Shown: positions 48,343 through 58,963, counted from the first letter of the stretch. The stretch: DNA of 64,000 nt from Castanea sativa (GCF_040712315.1 NC_134013.1:40782501-40846500); one strand, 5' to 3'. Numbers and translations: made by a program. Notes: generated by a model not told the origin, from the letters alone.

Positions 48343-49683
48343 TCACTGATAGTACCTTCGCAGATGTTCCACGTTCCAAGGATGCTCTAACTTCCGCCCG
48401 TCTAGGGCTTCCAGGTAGTAGGACCCTTGCCTTTTGCAGTTGATCACCCTGTAGGGTCCTTCCCAATTGGGTCCCAGTTTTCCATGAGCTGGGTTCCTGG
48501 TCGCCAAGGAGACCCTTTTAAGGACAAGGTCCCCCACACCGAACCGTCTGGGTTTCACCATGGCGTCATGCTGTCTGGCCATGAGATTTTTGTACCTTGC
48601 CGTCCGTTGTTCCGCATCCATTCTTACCTCATCGATAAGATCGAGGTCGAGGCGAAGTTGTTCCCCGTTGTCTTTCTCCTGGTACTCCATCACTCGGTGA
48701 CTCGCCATGTGGACCTCCGCTGGTATGACAGCTTCACTCCCATAGGCTAGTTTGAACGGGGTCTCTCCTGTTGGAGTTCGTGCGGTCGTCCTATAGGCCC
48801 ACAGAACACCCGGTAGCTCGTCTGGCCATATCCCTTTTGCCCCCTCAAGCCGAGTCTTGATGATTTTCAGCAGGGATCGGTTTGCTACTTCTGCTTGCCC
48901 ATTTGCTTGTGGATGGGAGGGTGAAGAGTAGTGATTCTTAATTCCAAAATGATTGCAGAAGTCCCTGAAGGGTGCGTTGTCAAATTGACGCCCGTTGTCA
49001 GATACTAATACCCTGGGTACTCCGAACCTGCATAGGATGTTCTTCCATACGAAATTTTTCACGTTCTGCTGAGTGATCGCTGCAAGAGGCTCGGCTTCTA
49101 CCCACTTGGTAAAGTAATCTATTCCAACTACCAGAAATTTCATCTGCCGGATTCCTACGGGGAAAGGACCCAGGATATCCAGGCCCCACTGTGCAAAGGG
49201 CCATGGGGCCGTCATTGGGGTCTGGTACTCTAACGGCTGTCTAGGCACGTTGCTATAACGCTGGCATTGGTCACATACCTTGACATAGGCTTTAGCGTCT
49301 GCCTGCATTGTTGGCCAATAGTAGCCGGCACGGATGACCTTATGGACAAGGGACCTTGCCCCTAAATGATTTCCACACGATCCTTCATGAACTTCCCTTA
49401 GAACATAGTTTGACTCGTCAGGAGCCAAGCATCTTAAGTAGGGTAGGGAAAAGCCTCGCTTGTACAACACTTCATTAATGAGGACATACTTGGCCGACCT
49501 GACCCTCAACTTTCTCGCCTCATCCTTGTCCTCTGGAAGCCTCCCATCCTTGAGGTAAATTATTATCGGACTCATCCAATTCTCTCCTCCTCCTATTTGT
49601 TGTATGTCAGGGATGTCTATACTCGGCATGTACTGGATGTCGTCGAACTCGTCTATGACCCCTGCCGAGGCAGCTTTTGCCAA
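48343..49683 (-). CDS. Gypsy integrase (pol C-terminal part), open 446 codons
   Basis: Continues the pol frame after a single TGA at 49746-49744. It starts at the end of the second RNase H (MAKAASAGVIDEFDD). The zinc-binding region follows: HEGSCGNHLGARSLVHKVIR, YYWPTMQ, CDQCQRY. The DDE core has Asp in WGLDILGPF, Asp in LVSDNGRQF and Glu in GQAEVANRSLL. The tail KRRSL-free C-terminal block reads LGPNWEGPYRVINCKRQGSY and ends HLRRYYQ at 48343. Integrase inserts the cDNA into chromatin. No stop or shift inside this piece; full length for the family. Confidence 0.9.
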   Translation of the reverse strand: MAKAASAGVIDEFDDIQYMPSIDIPDIQQIGGGENWMSPIIIYLKDGRLPEDKDEARKLRVRSAKYVLINEVLYKRGFSLPYLRCLAPDESNYVLREVHEGSCGNHLGARSLVHKVIRAGYYWPTMQADAKAYVKVCDQCQRYSNVPRQPLEYQTPMTAPWPFAQWGLDILGPFPVGIRQMKFLVVGIDYFTKWVEAEPLAAITQQNVKNFVWKNILCRFGVPRVLVSDNGRQFDNAPFRDFCNHFGIKNHYSSPSHPQANGQAEVANRSLLKIIKTRLEGAKGIWPDELPGVLWAYRTTARTPTGETPFKLAYGSEAVIPAEVHMASHRVMEYQEKDNGEQLRLDLDLIDEVRMDAEQRTARYKNLMARQHDAMVKPRRFGVGDLVLKRVSLATRNPAHGKLGPNWEGPYRVINCKRQGSYYLEALDGRKLEHPWNVEHLRRYYQ

Positions 49684-49743
49684 GGCGTCTGCTTTTGCGT
49701 TCTCCTCCCTGGGAAGTTGAATAAAACTTATGGCTGAAAATTT

Positions 49744-52449
49744 TCAGGCAAGGCGTTTCACTTTGTTAAGGTACTTCTTCATTCGATCCTCCTTGACATC
49801 ACACATCCCATTTACTTGGTTGATGACCAGTTGAGAGTCTCCTTTGATTGTTAACGACTCCACCCCTAAGGACTTGGCCAATTCCAACCCCTTGAGTAGA
49901 GCCTCATACTCAACCTCGTTGTTGGTAGTCGGATACTGCAGACGGGTCGCATACTCCAGCTTGTCACCCTCAGGGGACTTCAGTACAATTCCAATCCCTC
50001 CTGCATACATTGTGGACGATCCGTCTACATTTACCACCCACATTTCATTTCCTTCGTCCTTGTTCAGGTCGTCCTGACTGGGGGTAAATTCTGCAATGAA
50101 ATCTACCAACGCTTGCGCTTTTATTGTGCTCCTCGGGAGGTACCTGACATCGAACTCGCTGAGCTCAACGGCCCACTGTACCAGCCGTCCAGCAGCTTCC
50201 AACCTGCTCATCGCCTTTTTTATGGGATGGTCTGTCAGGACGTTGATGACGTGTGCCTGAAAATAATGTCTCAGCTTCCTGGAAGCCGTGACTAACGCGA
50301 AGGCTAGTTTCTCCATCATCGGGTATCGTCCTTCTGCCCCTCTCATCGCGTGGCTTGTGTAATAGACCGGCCTCTGGACTCTTCCCTCTTCTCTGATCAA
50401 CGCTGAGCTCACTGCGTGCGGGGACACTGCCAAGTACAAGTACAACTCTTCCCCAGGTATAGACAGACTGAACAATGGGGCCGTCATTAGATACGCCTTC
50501 AGGTCTTGGAAGGCCTTTTGACACTCGTCCATCCATTCAAAAGCCTTCCTAAGGACCTTAAAGAAAGGTAAACATTTGTCAGTAGCTTTCGATACAAACC
50601 TGTTGAGGGCAGCGACTCGTCCAGTAAGAGACTGGACTTCCTTGATATTTCTCGGTGGCTCCATGTTCAGTATCGCCTGGATTTTATCCGGATTCGCCTC
50701 AATTCCCCTGTGCGACACCATAAACCCCAAGAACTTACCCGACGAAACTCCGAAAGCACACTTGCTCGGATTTAACTTCATGTGGTACCGTCGCAATGTG
50801 TCAAAAGTCTCTTGAAGGTCTTCGAGATGTTTATCCTCGTCCTGGCTCTTTACAAGCATGTCGTCCACATAAACCTCCACATTTCGCCCGATTTGAGGAC
50901 GGAACATATGGTTAACCAGCCTTTGGTAGGTCGCCCCTGCGTTCTTCAAACCGAAGGGCATAACCTTGTAGCAATACAACCCTTGGCTTGTGACGAATGA
51001 AGTCTTCTCCTGATCCGCTTCATTCATCTGAATCTGGTTGTACCCTGAGAAAGCGTCCATGAAGCTAAGTATCCTGTGACCTGCTGTCGAGTCCACTAAC
51101 TGGTCAATGCGTGGCAATAGGTAGCTATCCTTGGGGCAAGCTTTGTTGAGATCAGTGAAGTCCACGCACATCCGCCACTTGCCATTGGCTTTTCTGACCA
51201 TGACTACGTTCGCCAACCAGTCTGGGTAATGAACTTCTCGGATAAACTTCGCGGCGACCAACTTCTGCACCTCTTCCTTTATGGCATTATCTCGCTCGGG
51301 AGCAAAAACTCTTCTCTTCTGACGCACTGGTTTCGAATAGGGACACACATTCAGGCTGTGGGTAATGACGTTTGGATCAATTCCAGGCATGTCCTCATGA
51401 CTCCATGCGAAGACATCGAGGTTTTTCCTCAGAAACCGGACCAAAGCGCGCTTCGTCCCCTCTTCCATGCTCGCCCCAACTCTGGTAGACTTCTCGGGCT
51501 GGTCATCGTCCAAAGGGACGTCCTCTAATGCTTCAGTGGGCTCAGCCACAACCCTTTTTCCGTCTATGCTCATCGTCTGCATATGCTCGTCCATGGCCAG
51601 CATGGCTAGGTAGCATTCTCTAGCAGCCAGCTGGTCTCCTTGTACCTGGCCTACTCCGTGCTCGGTCGGGAATTTAATGGACAGGTGGTAGGTAGAGGTT
51701 ACCGCTTTCCAGCTGTTCAAAGTTGGCCTTCCAATTATTGCATTGTATGACGATGCACAATCAACAACAAGGAAATTCACCTCTTTGGTTATCTGCTGCG
51801 GATACGTCCCAACGACTACTGGCAACATGATGGTGCCCACAGGTTGCACCTTCATTCCTCCGAATCCGACCAACGACGAGTTCACTGGTCGAAGCTGATC
51901 TCGTCCTAGCTTCATTTGTTGGAACGCGGGGTAGTAGAGAATGTCTGCAGAGCTGCCATTGTCTATCAATACCCTCCTGGTCATGTAGTCAGAGATGAGT
52001 AGGGTGATGACTATCGCGTCATCGTGTGGATGGTGAATTCGCCCTGCCTCCTCGTCTGTGAAAGTAACAGCCTGTTGGTCTACCTCCCTCGTCCTAGTAG
52101 GTCGTCCAGACTGTTGGATGTTCTGCACCACCCTCAGGTACGTCTTCCTCGATTTGGACGACTGCACCGTTGAACTTCCTCCTATAATTACCCTTATTTC
52201 TCCTAGTGGGGGGCGTGATGATTCTTCCACCTTGGCCTTCATTTTCTCGTCTCTCTGGTCTCGTCCAAGGAAGTTCCTCAATTTCCCCTGTCTAATGAGA
52301 TTTTCTATCTGTTGCTTCAAGTCAAAGCACTCGTCTGTATCATGCCCGTGGTCCCTATGAAAACGGCAGTACTTGCTCCTATTACGCTTGTTGGGGTCTC
52401 CCTTCATTTTGTCTGGCCACTTCAAGGACGGATCATCCTTGATTTGCAT
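49744..52449 (-). CDS. Gypsy zinc knuckle, protease, RT and dual RNase H, open 901 codons
   Basis: In order: zinc-knuckle-like CRFHRDHGHDTDEC (residues 28-41, CX2HX4HX4C); protease active site LIDNGSSADIL (D163) with IIGRP; RT with MCVDFTDLNKACPKD, SFMDAFSGYNQI and YVDD at 527-530; gypsy RNase H (about 665-790), in which the usual first Asp region reads YLAVSPHAV; then a second, archaeal-type RNase H with D809 (VVNVDGSST), E848 (NNEVEYEALLKG) and D871 (IKGDSQLVINQV). The dual RNase H is the known hallmark of the Tat lineage. The frame continues from gag above and into integrase below through single stop codons. Confidence 0.93.
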   Translation of the reverse strand: MQIKDDPSLKWPDKMKGDPNKRNRSKYCRFHRDHGHDTDECFDLKQQIENLIRQGKLRNFLGRDQRDEKMKAKVEESSRPPLGEIRVIIGGSSTVQSSKSRKTYLRVVQNIQQSGRPTRTREVDQQAVTFTDEEAGRIHHPHDDAIVITLLISDYMTRRVLIDNGSSADILYYPAFQQMKLGRDQLRPVNSSLVGFGGMKVQPVGTIMLPVVVGTYPQQITKEVNFLVVDCASSYNAIIGRPTLNSWKAVTSTYHLSIKFPTEHGVGQVQGDQLAARECYLAMLAMDEHMQTMSIDGKRVVAEPTEALEDVPLDDDQPEKSTRVGASMEEGTKRALVRFLRKNLDVFAWSHEDMPGIDPNVITHSLNVCPYSKPVRQKRRVFAPERDNAIKEEVQKLVAAKFIREVHYPDWLANVVMVRKANGKWRMCVDFTDLNKACPKDSYLLPRIDQLVDSTAGHRILSFMDAFSGYNQIQMNEADQEKTSFVTSQGLYCYKVMPFGLKNAGATYQRLVNHMFRPQIGRNVEVYVDDMLVKSQDEDKHLEDLQETFDTLRRYHMKLNPSKCAFGVSSGKFLGFMVSHRGIEANPDKIQAILNMEPPRNIKEVQSLTGRVAALNRFVSKATDKCLPFFKVLRKAFEWMDECQKAFQDLKAYLMTAPLFSLSIPGEELYLYLAVSPHAVSSALIREEGRVQRPVYYTSHAMRGAEGRYPMMEKLAFALVTASRKLRHYFQAHVINVLTDHPIKKAMSRLEAAGRLVQWAVELSEFDVRYLPRSTIKAQALVDFIAEFTPSQDDLNKDEGNEMWVVNVDGSSTMYAGGIGIVLKSPEGDKLEYATRLQYPTTNNEVEYEALLKGLELAKSLGVESLTIKGDSQLVINQVNGMCDVKEDRMKKYLNKVKRLA

Positions 52450-52455
52450 AAGGAC

Positions 52456-52686
52456 CTACTCTAACGGCATAGTCAGGGGCGTGTATTGCTGATTCCTTGC
52501 AGAGGAACTGGCCTTCTTACCATCCTTATCTTTTCTCTCGTCTACCCAAACCTTCTTCGGACGAGGTCCCTGGTCCTGGTAGCGATGGTGGCCCACCTCC
52601 GAGCGCTCTGCCCTTTTTCTTTTCTTGGCTATGATGGCGTCTTCGGCATTCATAAAATTCTGGGCCGAATGGACAAGCTTGGCCAT
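52456..52686 (-). CDS. Gag C-terminal linker piece
   Basis: In the same frame as gag (upstream) and pol (downstream), bounded by TAG codons at 52692-52690 and 52458-52456. It starts MAKLVHSAQNFMNAEDAI and is rich in Lys/Arg (AKKRKRAERSE, KKVWVDERKDKDGKK), suiting nucleic-acid binding. Its short length is a by-product of the two nonsense codons, not a separate gene. Confidence 0.75.
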   Translation of the reverse strand: MAKLVHSAQNFMNAEDAIIAKKRKRAERSEVGHHRYQDQGPRPKKVWVDERKDKDGKKASSSARNQQYTPLTMPLE

Positions 52687-52689
52687 AGT

Positions 52690-53469
52690 CTACGGTTCCT
52701 GCTCGTAGAGCTTATGAATAAACAAGTCAGAATTGACCCCATTGTGGAAAGTGGCTAGCAATAGCTTGTCATCTATCTCGTCCACCGTTAAGGCTTCTCT
52801 GTTAAAACGGGTGATAAAAGATCGCAAACTCTCATTGTCCCCTTGCTCTATGGTCAGCAGGCTAGAGGAGGAACGCTTGTGATGCTGTCCTCCAATGAAG
52901 TTGTTGACAAACAGCTTACTCAGTTCTTCAAATGATCCCACTGAGTTTGGGGGAATCTTGCTGAACCACACTCGCGCTGGTCCCTTGAGTGTGGTGGGAA
53001 AAGCTCTGCACATGATCTCGTCTGGGACCCCCTGCAGATGCATGGTTATCTTGAAAGTTGCAATGTGATCGCAGGGGTCGCGATTTCCATCGTACGAGTC
53101 TAGAGAAGGCATTTTGAACTTCAGGGGTAGAGGGTGACTGTTGATGGAGGCTGTGAAAGGGGAGTCCGTTCGGTGGACCATATCATCTACTGGGTTTGCT
53201 CGCCTCATGTTTTCCCTCATTTCATCCATGGCTTTTCTCATCTGGTCCATTTCTTTTTCCAAGTGCGGCACCCTTCTTGAAGCGGTACCCCTTGTTTGAT
53301 CTTCGGACTCTACATTCTCTCCTCCTTCCTGACTTGGGGCCCTTCCCTCCATGTGTCCTTGACGCTGCCTCCTGAAGTTGATCTCCTTATTCAATTCCTG
53401 GTTCTGACGCGTCAGTTCTGCCATAGCTGCAGCCATGGATTGTATGTGCTGCATAGAAGGCGGTTGCAT
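52690..53469 (-). CDS. Gypsy Gag (Retrotrans_gag domain)
   Basis: 259 codons from ATG 53469. A Gln-rich and charged N-terminal half includes a coiled coil (about residues 65-95: HLEKEMDQMRKAMDEMREN). The gag core follows at about 115-240: FKMPSLDSYDGNRDPCDHIA, FPTTLKGPARVWFSKIPPNS, FEELSKLFVNNFIGG, SLRSFITRFNREAL. It begins about 135 bases downstream of the primer site. It forms the particle in which reverse transcription takes place. Confidence 0.9.
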   Translation of the reverse strand: MQPPSMQHIQSMAAAMAELTRQNQELNKEINFRRQRQGHMEGRAPSQEGGENVESEDQTRGTASRRVPHLEKEMDQMRKAMDEMRENMRRANPVDDMVHRTDSPFTASINSHPLPLKFKMPSLDSYDGNRDPCDHIATFKITMHLQGVPDEIMCRAFPTTLKGPARVWFSKIPPNSVGSFEELSKLFVNNFIGGQHHKRSSSSLLTIEQGDNESLRSFITRFNREALTVDEIDDKLLLATFHNGVNSDLFIHKLYEQEP

Positions 53470-53602
53470 TACAGGTGCTGATCTGCGATCACGAAGGGGA
53501 TTGCTGGAAGCATCCCTACTCTCCTAGTGGCCTGGGCTGGTAGCCCTTGATCTTGTTCGAACCATTCAACCTTTTGTCTGGGATAGAATAACAAGTTTAC
53601 CC

Positions 53603-53620
53603 TTCCCACAGACGGCGCCA
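53603..53620 (-). other. Primer-binding site of the 10.1-kb gypsy, tRNA-Asp type
   Basis: The sense strand reads TGGCGCCGTCTGTGGGAA, two bases after the 5' LTR. The first nine bases match the complement of plant tRNA-Asp(GTC) 3' end as I recall it; later bases diverge. Confidence 0.7.
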
Positions 53621-53622
53621 AC

Positions 53623-54272
53623 TGACGATGCCAAGAAAATCAGTAGGTTGGATGCTTCGGACTTGAAAGGACTACTGGTTCTTTCTACGGCCTGAAAAAG
53701 AACGAAAAACGTATCAAAGGCTACCGGCGCTGCCGGCCAAAAATCCTCCGATGGTAAAGTTAGTTTTTCCCTCTAAGTAATCTGAGTTCCAACTTTCTTG
53801 AGTAAAAACTGAACATACCTTTGCCTTGTCTGAATCAGTCTTTATATAGTGCCTTTATAGACGGTTATCGAAATGGGAACCTCTCCTGGATTCGAGGCTC
53901 AAACGTAACTGCCATAACCGTCCAGGAGTTACATTTCTATTTCACAACGGATACATAACCGTTATGCGTGGGATAAGGGATTGTCACATTATATTCGGAG
54001 ATTCTCCCAAGTGTGGTACCCTCGTCCTGAATTTCCTTCGTCAAGTGCACCTGCTGATTCCAAGTGTAAAATCCTAGTCCATGGATCTTCATGTGGACGA
54101 GTCCTCTCAGGGTAAGCTGTGCGCACCCCACGGACAAGGGATGTAGCTTCGCTATCACCCTCTGGACGTCCTTGTTCGTTACCCTCGTCCTGAGGATAAC
54201 TTCTGGACGGCTGCCGAGGTGATGACCATCCACGGACGGTTTGGGTGGTTTGAGTGTTTTCATCCCACATCA
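53623..54272 (-). repeat. 5' LTR of the 10.1-kb gypsy
   Basis: Partner of 44124-44773. Minus-strand TATATAAAG at 53848-53840. Confidence 0.93.
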
Positions 54273-54560
54273 GACTTAATATTAAGTCTAAATCTAGTAT
54301 TAGCTCTAGCATCTCATGCAGTAGCACAATTGAGATAGAAGCCAATGTAGCATATTAGCATTTCAATGGAGACTATGATCATATCATAAGCTATCTTCCA
54401 TTAATGCATCATGCTTAGAAAATCATGAAAATGCTGAATTAAAACATATCTATGTACTTCAGCTCCTTTCAGCACCATGTCCAAAATTATTTCTTAGTTA
54501 ATGCAATTCAATAAAAAATAGTAGCTAGAGAACAAAATTTATGACAACTTTATTTTGAGA
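54273..54560 (-). pseudogene. Decayed copia gag, 5' part
   Basis: Aligns base by base with the gag remnant at 24305-24570 of the sister copia, including the degraded LTGSNYVDWKRNLDI region. No open frame remains. Confidence 0.6.
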
Positions 54561-54889
54561 CTATGAACATAATTACAGGGACATTATATTTTGCATCCAT
54601 AACCATATAGCATGGAACCCGAAAAACATACTATACTAGGTGCAACGACAACCTAATCCCGCAATCAATATTCCTCGGAAGCGAGGTCATACCAATCACT
54701 ATGATCAAGAGAGAAATATTCTCATTATTAATGCTATCATGGTAACTCTTACCAAGCAAAAATAATTTTCCGCTCTTCCTTTAGCCTCTAAGTAATAATA
54801 GCAAGAACTCAGCATAGAGGATACTATCAAACTTAGTCTAGTGTACACCATTGTTTAGAATCATGTGTAGCCACATTTCATCCCCTTAA

Positions 54890-55375
54890 CAGGCTTAGTG
54901 TGTAGTGCCATGACACAAAACACCCCCCGCATGGAATGCAAAGCTCGAGGCTAAGACAAGGTGTTTGATCAAACTACTATAAACCAAGAAATTCAATCAT
55001 GTAGTACCATAAAATAAATACTCTCCGCATGGAATGCTAAGCTCGAAGCAAAGACAAAGTATATATTTCACACTACTATGAACCAACAATGGAGGCCGTG
55101 AGATCCAACCCTTGTATCTCTCTCCCACTAGAAATTTTAAAACAAGTGGATTGTTATGAAATTCTTGTGATCTAATCACAATTTTAACCCTACACATCAA
55201 ATGTGTTTAATTGTTTAAATTCGATGTGATGTTACTAAGTCATGTCACAATAGTGTAACAAACATTCTTGCAATCACAAAGAAGTTTAACCTTGTAATCC
55301 GTGAAGCAAATACCCTCCGCATGGAATGCAAGTCTTGAAGTCAAGACAAGGTATCTACTCATATTACAATAAACT
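54890..55375 (+). repeat. Copia leader repeats (CCCTCCGCATGGAATGCAA units)
   Basis: Units near 54925, 55021 and 55314 each carry a variant of ACCCTCCGCATGGAATGCAA followed by GCTCGAGGCTAAGACAAGG. The same units occur in the leaders at 2870-3010 and 24950-25390, so they belong to the family, not to a gene. Confidence 0.75.
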
Positions 55376-55830
55376 TAACAAAAGGGTTATTTCAACACTC
55401 CCACTCGTTATTTTGGGGTTTTCTTAAATATTTGTGATCCCATCACAACTAATAACCTTGCACTTGTTGAAAACTCTAATCTCATTAGAATCACTAACTA
55501 AAATGGAAGTCCTAAACTATTTAGGATTCCTTAAACACTAATGAATCAAAAATTAGTTATATAGAACTCAATCCTTAATATACTAGATAAAGTATTCTAA
55601 TCTCATTAGAAACTATATAACTTTAATTAGAATTTTGATCTCATTAAAAACCTCTAATTAAAATAAAGTAAGGACTTTCAATCACACAACAATTCTAATC
55701 TCATTAGAATGTTTCTTAAAAGACAAGTCCCAAACTATTTAGGACTAAGAGTTCTATTTAACTAATATCTTTGATCGCATTAGGTCTTTTAGTTAGAAAC
55801 ATGTGTAATCTAATCACACATAGCCTTGCT

Positions 55831-56070
55831 CTTTATAGATTTGAAAAAATAGGTGTCAGAATTTTTGGCTACTCATTCTGGCTACTCATTTGAGTTGCGA
55901 GTTTTGGCTACTCGTTTTGGCAACTTGCCCAGTCGCGAGACCCCAATCGCGAGTTTTGGCGACTTGGTTTGGCAACTCGTCCAGTCGCAAGAACCAAGTC
56001 GCGAGTTCATCCAGAAGCTCTCGCGACTCACTCGTGACTCATCTCGCGACTCTCCAGTCGCGAAAATGCC
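55831..56070 (-). promoter_or_regulatory. Leader module: TCGCGA cluster upstream of a TATA box
   Basis: Repeated CAGTCGCGAG, TTGGCGACTTGG and TCGCGACTC words (about 55860-56070) lie upstream, on the minus strand, of TATAAAGAGC (55837-55828). Positional counterpart of 3145-3420 and 25863-26103. Regulatory role is inferred. Confidence 0.35.
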
Positions 56071-56379
56071 CAAAAATAGCAGCTTTTCTTTTAACCGTTT
56101 TTTACGTTTCCAATGAACAAAACACATTCTTAATGATCAAAAAAAATGAGATTAAGATTAAAACTTGAATTTCATTGATGTTAAAGTGTTAAAATTCAAT
56201 TTTACATGGTTAAAATAAAACTTAAACAATATCATAACATCAAAATCAGTTTTAATCAAATCATAGTTTCAACAACCAAGCAGAAAATTAAATACATACA
56301 TAATCTTCTAACATGATGAAACTATTATCTCTAATCCCAGAACTCACAAAACATGTTATACAAATTCGAATTGAAGACC

Positions 56380-56391
56380 GCTCTGATACCA
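56380..56391 (-). other. Primer-binding site, tRNA-iMet
   Basis: The minus strand reads TGGTATCAGAGC, two bases from the 5' LTR. Confidence 0.9.
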
Positions 56392-56393
56392 TT

Positions 56394-57820
56394 TGTAAGA
56401 AAATACATGAAAATAGTTGTTTGTATCCCATACAAAACATGCACAGCGGAAAAATTAACGGATCTACTTCACTCGCAATTGATAACATGTACTATATACG
56501 TTTCAGAATTAAAGAACAAGAAAGTGTACATTGGTGTGGTGAAATTCATAACAAACTGAATAGGAGTACTTGGGAAGACTCTCAATCTTCACTCCAATTC
56601 CACTTAATACCCAAGATGTGTGGTCTCTCAATCAGTTTCCAAAGAGAGAATAGGAGAGTGTCCAACACTCACATACAAACCATTTCATACCATGTATGTT
56701 CTTAATGAAACACACTTATGAAAAGGACTTATGAAAAAACCCTCTATAAAATTCTATATGTTTCTCTCTTTATATATAACTGATTATCTAATTGGGCTAG
56801 CCTTTTGGGCCAATCTAATTGGGCTATTGTGTGTGGCTTGGTGTGGGACCAAAAGGGACCAATAAGACACTAGCTCCAACGGGCCTTGGGCTTTTCTGTC
56901 AACTCTTGACAAGTCCAAAGTTACCATTAACTATATTTAATACCACTATATAAATATAGTTGCACTCTAGACCTTATCTATAAATTATATCCCAAGACTT
57001 AATTATACATGCAACCCCTTCATTAAAATATTCGTAGTAACACAAAGTCATGAATATAAACTGCCACTTTGAAGATTACTACATCTTAATCCTTGAGTAC
57101 CCGGTTTAATTCTTAATGTTATTCATCATATATTTATGAAATCCAATTTCATAAATATATACTTTAGTAACTCCTTACTAAAGTGGTTGGGCTCAACTCT
57201 TTGAATAACCAAACCCATTAAACTTATCTCAAGGGAATATTTTGTATCTCCGTTAAGAGATTATGAATTCCATCTTGAAAATATATGTTCCATCAACACT
57301 AAATGCGGCTACCCAACATACTGAGGTTTTGACCGTGACTAATAGATCTCACTCTTGATATATCAAAGCAACCTACATCTCATGATCAGGTCCATTATTC
57401 TCTCAGGATTTATAGTTGATGTAAATAGATGTCGTGAGATTTATTATTCAATTGACAGTCGTTAGAAGAATAATAAATCCCACAACGGTCCAGTTCAATA
57501 TCTCTTAACTCCTAAAACATATCAGCATACCAACTAGGAGTCTCCACTTCCATGATCAAGACAAATCATCTTAGTTGATATGTTATAGTCTTCGCAGATG
57601 AAACGCCCAATTTCATCACCGGTTACAAACTATAATTCTGAGTTTACAAAGAACTTGTGATTTATATCTTCTGTAACTTTTCACATAAATCACATACTAT
57701 GCATCTCATGGACTAAGATAATATCTCATTCGTTCATTTATAAATAGTCTCATATAATTAAACAATTTAATTATTTATGACATGCCAATAAATTGGATTT
57801 TTAAGGCATAAACCCCAACA
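56394..57820 (-). repeat. 5' LTR of the 17.8-kb copia
   Basis: Partner of 40047-41470, 1,427 bp. TATA-like TATATATAA is near 56765-56775 on the minus strand, with TGGGCT/TGGGCC words upstream (56796-56890). Confidence 0.9.
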
Positions 57821-58963
57821 GATGTCATGGCGCTAAAGCCAGAACTAGACAATGTGGAACCATGGCGTTGGAAGCTTTATTTTGATTAAGTTGTCAATTC
57901 TATCGAAAATGGAGTGGGAGCAGTCTTAGTTTCCCCCAAAGGCCAGCAAATCCCTGTTTCAGTTAAGCTGAATTTTGATTATACCAAACATCATAAAATA
58001 TGAAGCATGCATAGTTGGCCTACAAGTGGCCCTAGAATTCGACACCTATGCCTTGAGCGTCTTTGGAGATTCCCTGTTAATCATCCCCCAAATCAAGGAA
58101 AAATGGCAAGCCCAAGACACCAAGTTGATTCCGTATCAAAAATGCGTCAGCAGATTGATTCCAAAGTTCCAGAACATCACATTCGCCTATTTTCCCCGAG
58201 TGCACAACCAATTTGCAAATGCCTTGGCTACCTTGGCTAGCATGTTCAAGTTATTAGAAGGAGATGATATGCGGAAATTGCACATAGAAGCCCGAGGTAT
58301 GCCGGCCCATTGCATGAACATCGAAGAATGCATGAATGTCGAAGTTGAAGCTGATGGAAAGCCATGGTACCATGATATCAAGGCTTATATCAAGAACAGT
58401 GAATACCCACCCAGTGCTATGGACATTGAAAAGAAGTTTATCCAGTGCATGGCCTCCCAATTTTTCTTAAGTGGAGAAGTCCTATACAAAAGGAACCACG
58501 ATTCTACCTTGCTTCAATGCGTAGATGCCCCCGAGGCTAATTATCTGATGGAAGAGGTGCATGAAGGCTTACTTGGAGCTCACACCAATGGACCCCTATT
58601 GGCCCGCAAGATTTTGAGAGCCAGTTTCTACTGGCTCACCATGGAAAGCAATTGTATTAAACATGTAAGGACATGCCACCATTGCCAAGCCTATCAAGAT
58701 AGGAAGAATGCTCCTCCTCAACCTTTGCACTCTTTAGCAACACTATGGCCCTTCTCAGCCTAGGGTATGGATGTCATCAGACCCGTGATTCCGAAAGCTT
58801 CAAATGGTCATGAGTACATCTTAGCAGCCATCGGTTATTTTACAAAGTGGGTGGAAGCCGCCTCATACAAAAGTGTCACTCAAGCAATGGTAGCCTGGTT
58901 CCTGAAACATAACATCATTTGTCGCTACAGCATGCCAGGAGAGCTCATTATAGATAATGGGGC

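Larger units (their letters stand above)
44124..54272 (-). mobile_element. Young Tat-like Ty3-gypsy element with antisense gene (10.1 kb)
   Basis: LTRs 44124-44773 and 53623-54272 are each 650 bp. They begin TGATG and end CATCA on the sense strand. I counted about 17 differences (roughly 97.4% identical). Primer site at 53620-53603. Sense-strand order: 5' LTR, gag, protease, RT, two RNase H domains, integrase, a spacer with tandem repeats, an opposite-strand gene (45118-47314), 3' LTR. It sits in the gag of the 17.8-kb copia. The flanks gacac and gactt are an imperfect target duplication; the related copia at 24310 reads TTTAGACTTAATAT, so the right flank is the original. Confidence 0.93.
40047..57820 (-). 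mobile_element. Ty1-copia element expanded to 17.8 kb by a nested gypsy
   Basis: LTRs are 40047-41470 and 56394-57820 (subfamily B). The interior comprises 41471-44123 and 54273-56393. Flanks are CATGT and GATGT, a target duplication with one change. The host frame (LLPDE...VMALKPE of gypsy pol) resumes at 57821. Primer site (minus) is at 56391-56380 and the purine tract AAGTGGGAGAT at 41481-41471. The LTRs differ at about 5-6% of sites in a 145-base sample, older than the gypsy inside it. Confidence 0.9.

Noticed and set aside
54997..55200. 67-codon minus-strand frame repeated at 2825-3073
   Set aside because: It is the translated leader repeat shared by copia copies; no codon-level conservation visible.
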